From Oligoflexus sp. (GTDB lineage Bacteria; Bdellovibrionota_B; Oligoflexia; Oligoflexales; Oligoflexaceae): a stretch of 11,400 nucleotides of DNA. Position numbers and translations under genes: made by a program. This document shows, piece after piece, positions 5,921 to 11,400 of this stretch. The first letter of the stretch is position 1. The number at the start of each line of letters is the position of its first letter. The DNA is taken from the NCBI GenBank assembly GCA_030151925.1, contig JASLCY010000063.1, positions 1 through 11,400 on the forward strand. Direction: 5' to 3'. A model generated the notes under the pieces. The model ran no database searches, was not told the DNA's origin, and saw only the letters and a program-made list of their open reading frames with translations.

Positions 5921-6937
5921 ATGCGTAAAACCACTCTGATTTTCGCGCTCGCGCTCATCGGCTGCAAGACGACCGCTCGCGACGATATCGGCCATACGAC
6001 TTCGAGCGTGACCGTGAACATCCCTACGGAGTATTCGGACCTGGATGCGACCGCCGTGCTTACGCCGGTGAACGGCGACGGTTCGATGATCGTGCGCGGC
6101 AAGGACCTGAAGATCCGCGTCCCGAGCGGGATGTATCGGATTGCGCTGGTGCTCAGCGACAAGGCCGGACAAACCCTCTACAGCGCGTGCGATGACCAGG
6201 CGACCTTCGATTTCAAATCGATCCTGGAGTCCGCGACGGTTCCGATCTGCGCGGTCGTGTCGAAGGCCGGCGGTTCGGAAGCGGGCGGCGGCAAGGTTCC
6301 GACCGGTAATTTCGGAACCGTGCAGGCGTTGCCCGATGCGGGTACGGGCGATCTCTCGACTTCGCCGGTCACGGCGGGCGGGAACACGTCCCCCTCGACC
6401 GGACCTCAGGTGACGTTCGATACGAAATGTTTTGGGATGGATGCGAAAGCGACGATAGAAAATGGCGACGTGGTCTATCGCATCGACGACACGATCCGCA
6501 GCAGGATCATCACCAACCTCACGTACCTGACCTGCGGTTTCTCCATGCCGCTGGTGAAGGCGGCGGGACAAGCGGCGACGCCGATCCGCTACAAGATCAC
6601 GTTTGACGCCGATGACGCGACGCTGGCGCAGAATCTCTGGCTCCTCGCCAGCGGCAGCGGCGAGAACAAAGTCGTGCAGTCGCCTTGCGAGACCTTGACC
6701 TTCGATGCGAAGGGCAACAGCCAGAAATCGTACGTCTGCGCGTTCTACGATACGTCCGCGGCGAATCCCCTGGCGATCATCCCGAAACTCGCGCAGAAGT
6801 ATCAAAGCGCCTGCCAGGGCTCATCCAACTCCTATCGTTTCGATCTGACCCTGGCCGGCCCCAACAATTCTTTCATCAGCCTGCTCCGCATCACTGAAGT
6901 GCGTGTGCAGATTCCGTCCGTCGAAGCTTGCCACTGA
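5921..6937 (+). CDS. Predicted lipoprotein of unknown function
   Basis: I do not recognise a family. From the ATG at 5921 the protein has 338 residues and opens MRKTTLIFALALIGC, a short lipoprotein signal peptide with Cys15 lipidated and Lys at +2. Starting at 5909 would add four residues (MRKM) and create an ATGA overlap with the gene before it; I prefer 5921 because of the Shine-Dalgarno spacing. Residues of about 27-112 look like a beta-rich domain (TVNIPTEYSDLDATAVLTPV, later VPSGMYRIALVL), reminiscent of small carbohydrate-binding-like or PEGA-type sandwiches, but this is only an impression. A Gly/Ser/Thr/Pro-rich linker (about 115-162) leads to a C-terminal part (165-338) with Cys at 170, 205, 256, 273, 298 and 337, possibly disulfide-bonded. 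The sequence after the lipidated Cys (CKTTAR) resembles that of the upstream protein (CKTSSR). The last 47 bases overlap the 3' end of gltD on the other strand. Confidence 0.8.
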   Translation: MRKTTLIFALALIGCKTTARDDIGHTTSSVTVNIPTEYSDLDATAVLTPVNGDGSMIVRGKDLKIRVPSGMYRIALVLSDKAGQTLYSACDDQATFDFKSILESATVPICAVVSKAGGSEAGGGKVPTGNFGTVQALPDAGTGDLSTSPVTAGGNTSPSTGPQVTFDTKCFGMDAKATIENGDVVYRIDDTIRSRIITNLTYLTCGFSMPLVKAAGQAATPIRYKITFDADDATLAQNLWLLASGSGENKVVQSPCETLTFDAKGNSQKSYVCAFYDTSAANPLAIIPKLAQKYQSACQGSSNSYRFDLTLAGPNNSFISLLRITEVRVQIPSVEACH

Positions 6938-8370
6938 GGTATTGATCGATCGAACGCGCGGCCGCCCGGCCCTCGGCGATCGCCCACACCACCAGCGATT
7001 GCCCCCGCCGCGCGTCGCCCGCCGCGAAGACGCCGGGGACCGAGGTCGCATAGTTCCAGCTCGCGATATTGCCTCTCGAATCGAATTCCAAATCGAGCTC
7101 CTGAGCCAGTCCTTCGCGCTGAGCCCCGAGGAAACCGCAGGCGATCAGCACCATCTGGCAAGGCCATTCGCGTTCGGAATCCGCTACGGGCTCAAAGACC
7201 CTCTGGCCTTGCTCATTGGTGTACCACGCCAGCTCCCTGGTGCGGAGAGACGTGAGCCGACCGCTTTCATCGCCTTGGAAAGCCACGGTCTCGAGCGACC
7301 AATGCCTTTCTTCGGGCGAACCTTCCTCATGCGAGCTCGAAGTCCGCAGCATATGAGTCCAGGCCGGCCAGGCCGTTTCCTCGGGACGATCCGCCGCGCG
7401 CGGGAAAGGCCTGAGCTGCGGCGGGCGGCTCATGATCTCGAACTGCGTGATGGATTTCGCGCCCTGCCGCCGGCTCGTCCCTATGCAGTCCGATCCCGTG
7501 TCGCCGCCGCCGATGACGATCACGTCCTTGCCGGCGGCGAATACGGCTTCGGCCGTCGGGATCGCTTCTCCGAGCACACGACGGGTCGATTGCTCGAGGA
7601 TCGCGTCGGCGAAATAGATGCCTTGCAGATCCCGCCCGGGGATCTTCACGTCGCGTTTGAGTGCGGCGCCGGTGGCGAGCAGGACGGCGTCGAAGTCTTC
7701 CTTGAGCTCATGCGCGGAAAGATCGCGGCCGATCTCGACATTGCACAGGAACCTGATGCCCTCCGCCTCGAGATGCCTGATGCGCCGCTCGACTTTGCTC
7801 TTCTCCAGCTTGAAATCAGGGATTCCATACATCAGGAGCCCGCCGGGCCTATCGTTCTTCTCGAACACCGTCACCGTGTGGCCGGCGCGATTGAGTTGCT
7901 GAGCGGCCGCCAGGCCCGAAGGTCCGGAGCCGACTATCGCGACCTTCAACCCGGTGCGATAAAGCGGACGTTCGGGTTTGATCCAGCCGCGCGCGAAACC
8001 GAGGTCGGCGAGCGCCATCTCTATGCCTTCGATCGCCACGGGATCATCGTTGATGCCGAGCACGCAGGCCGACTCGCAGGGAGCGGGGCAGACGCGGCCG
8101 GTGAACTCCGGAAAATTATTCGTTTTGAGCAAGGTGCGCAGCGCGAGTTCGAGGTTCGCGTCGCTCACATGCTGGTTGAACGAAGGGATGACGTTCCCCA
8201 GCGGGCAGGCGGATTGGCAAAAAGGGACGCCGCAGTCCATGCAGCGCGAACCCTGCTCCTTGAGCTCGGGATCCGCATAACTCTCCACGAATTCGCGATA
8301 GTGGTGAATGCGCAGGGCCGCAGCCTCTTTCTTCAAAGGCCGGCGCGCATAGTCCAAGAATCCACGTACT

Positions 8371-8378
<8 letters not shown>
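6891..8378 (-). CDS. gltD: Glutamate synthase (NADPH) small subunit
   Basis: This 495-residue protein is the beta subunit of glutamate synthase, which takes electrons from NADPH through FAD and 4Fe-4S centres to the large subunit, where 2-oxoglutarate and glutamine-derived ammonia become glutamate. The N-terminal ferredoxin-like region has CMDCGVPFCQSAC (Cys46, 49, 54, 58) and CPAPCESAC (Cys97, 101, 105). The FAD-binding GSGPSG is at residues 150-155 and the NADPH-binding GGGDTG at 290-295. The C-terminal GVFAAGDARRGQSLVVWAI closes the FAD site. The start at 8378 is set by AAGGAGG five bases upstream and by the conserved MGKVRGFLDY beginning; the frame also opens at 8411 but that would extend it into gltB without family support. 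It overlaps the gltB stop by 8 bases. The tail after the last conserved helix (about 12 residues) overlaps the convergent lipoprotein gene. Confidence 0.96.

Positions 8379-11400
<3,022 letters not shown>

Noticed and set aside
6938..7020. GC-rich inverted repeats just after the lipoprotein stop as a terminator
   Set aside because: No T-run follows any stem, and the bases are conserved gltD coding sequence on the other strand.

Overview
The window looks like a GC-rich Gram-negative chromosome. Two consecutive genes encode proteins with lipoprotein signal peptides, and one of these carries Cys-Trp-Gly type RCC1-like repeats. That style is common in predatory or delta-proteobacterial lineages (Bdellovibrionota/Oligoflexia, Myxococcota). 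This placement is an inference from gene style only; there is no rRNA or other phylogenetic marker here. No tRNA, rRNA, CRISPR array, insertion sequence or prophage gene was seen.

Region 1 (1-3700, minus strand) is a tightly overlapped four-gene operon. Read in the direction of transcription it encodes a cytosolic C39/papain-like cysteine peptidase, a RimK-like ATP-grasp ligase with the RLAN N-terminal domain, a GCS2-like carboxylate-amine ligase, and an N-formylglutamate amidohydrolase family protein that runs off the left edge. Successive genes overlap by 23, 4 and 8 bases. Two different ATP-dependent amide-bond-forming enzymes sit beside two amide-cleaving enzymes, which suggests a system that makes and trims a peptide or gamma-glutamyl-type product. 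No product is known to me. This is the most interesting part of the window.

Region 2 (3701-4022) is a divergent intergenic region of about 320 bases. It holds a possible promoter for the amidoligase operon, a 14-base perfect A/T-flanked palindrome and an AT-rich stretch before the plus-strand genes.

Region 3 (4023-6937, plus strand) is a two-gene lipoprotein operon joined by a short overlap or near-overlap. The first protein has a predicted coiled coil followed by eight short RCC1-like repeats, each with a Cys pair. The second is an unrecognised lipoprotein with a low-complexity Gly/Ser/Thr linker between two Cys-containing parts. Both are predicted envelope proteins of unknown role.

Region 4 (6891-11400, minus strand) is gltB-gltD, the two subunits of NADPH-dependent glutamate synthase (GOGAT). 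gltB enters from the right edge without its N-terminal glutaminase part. gltD converges on the second lipoprotein gene with a 47-base tail-to-tail overlap. GOGAT makes glutamate, and at least two enzymes of region 1 belong to glutamate-using families, but the two operons are separated and a functional link is speculative.
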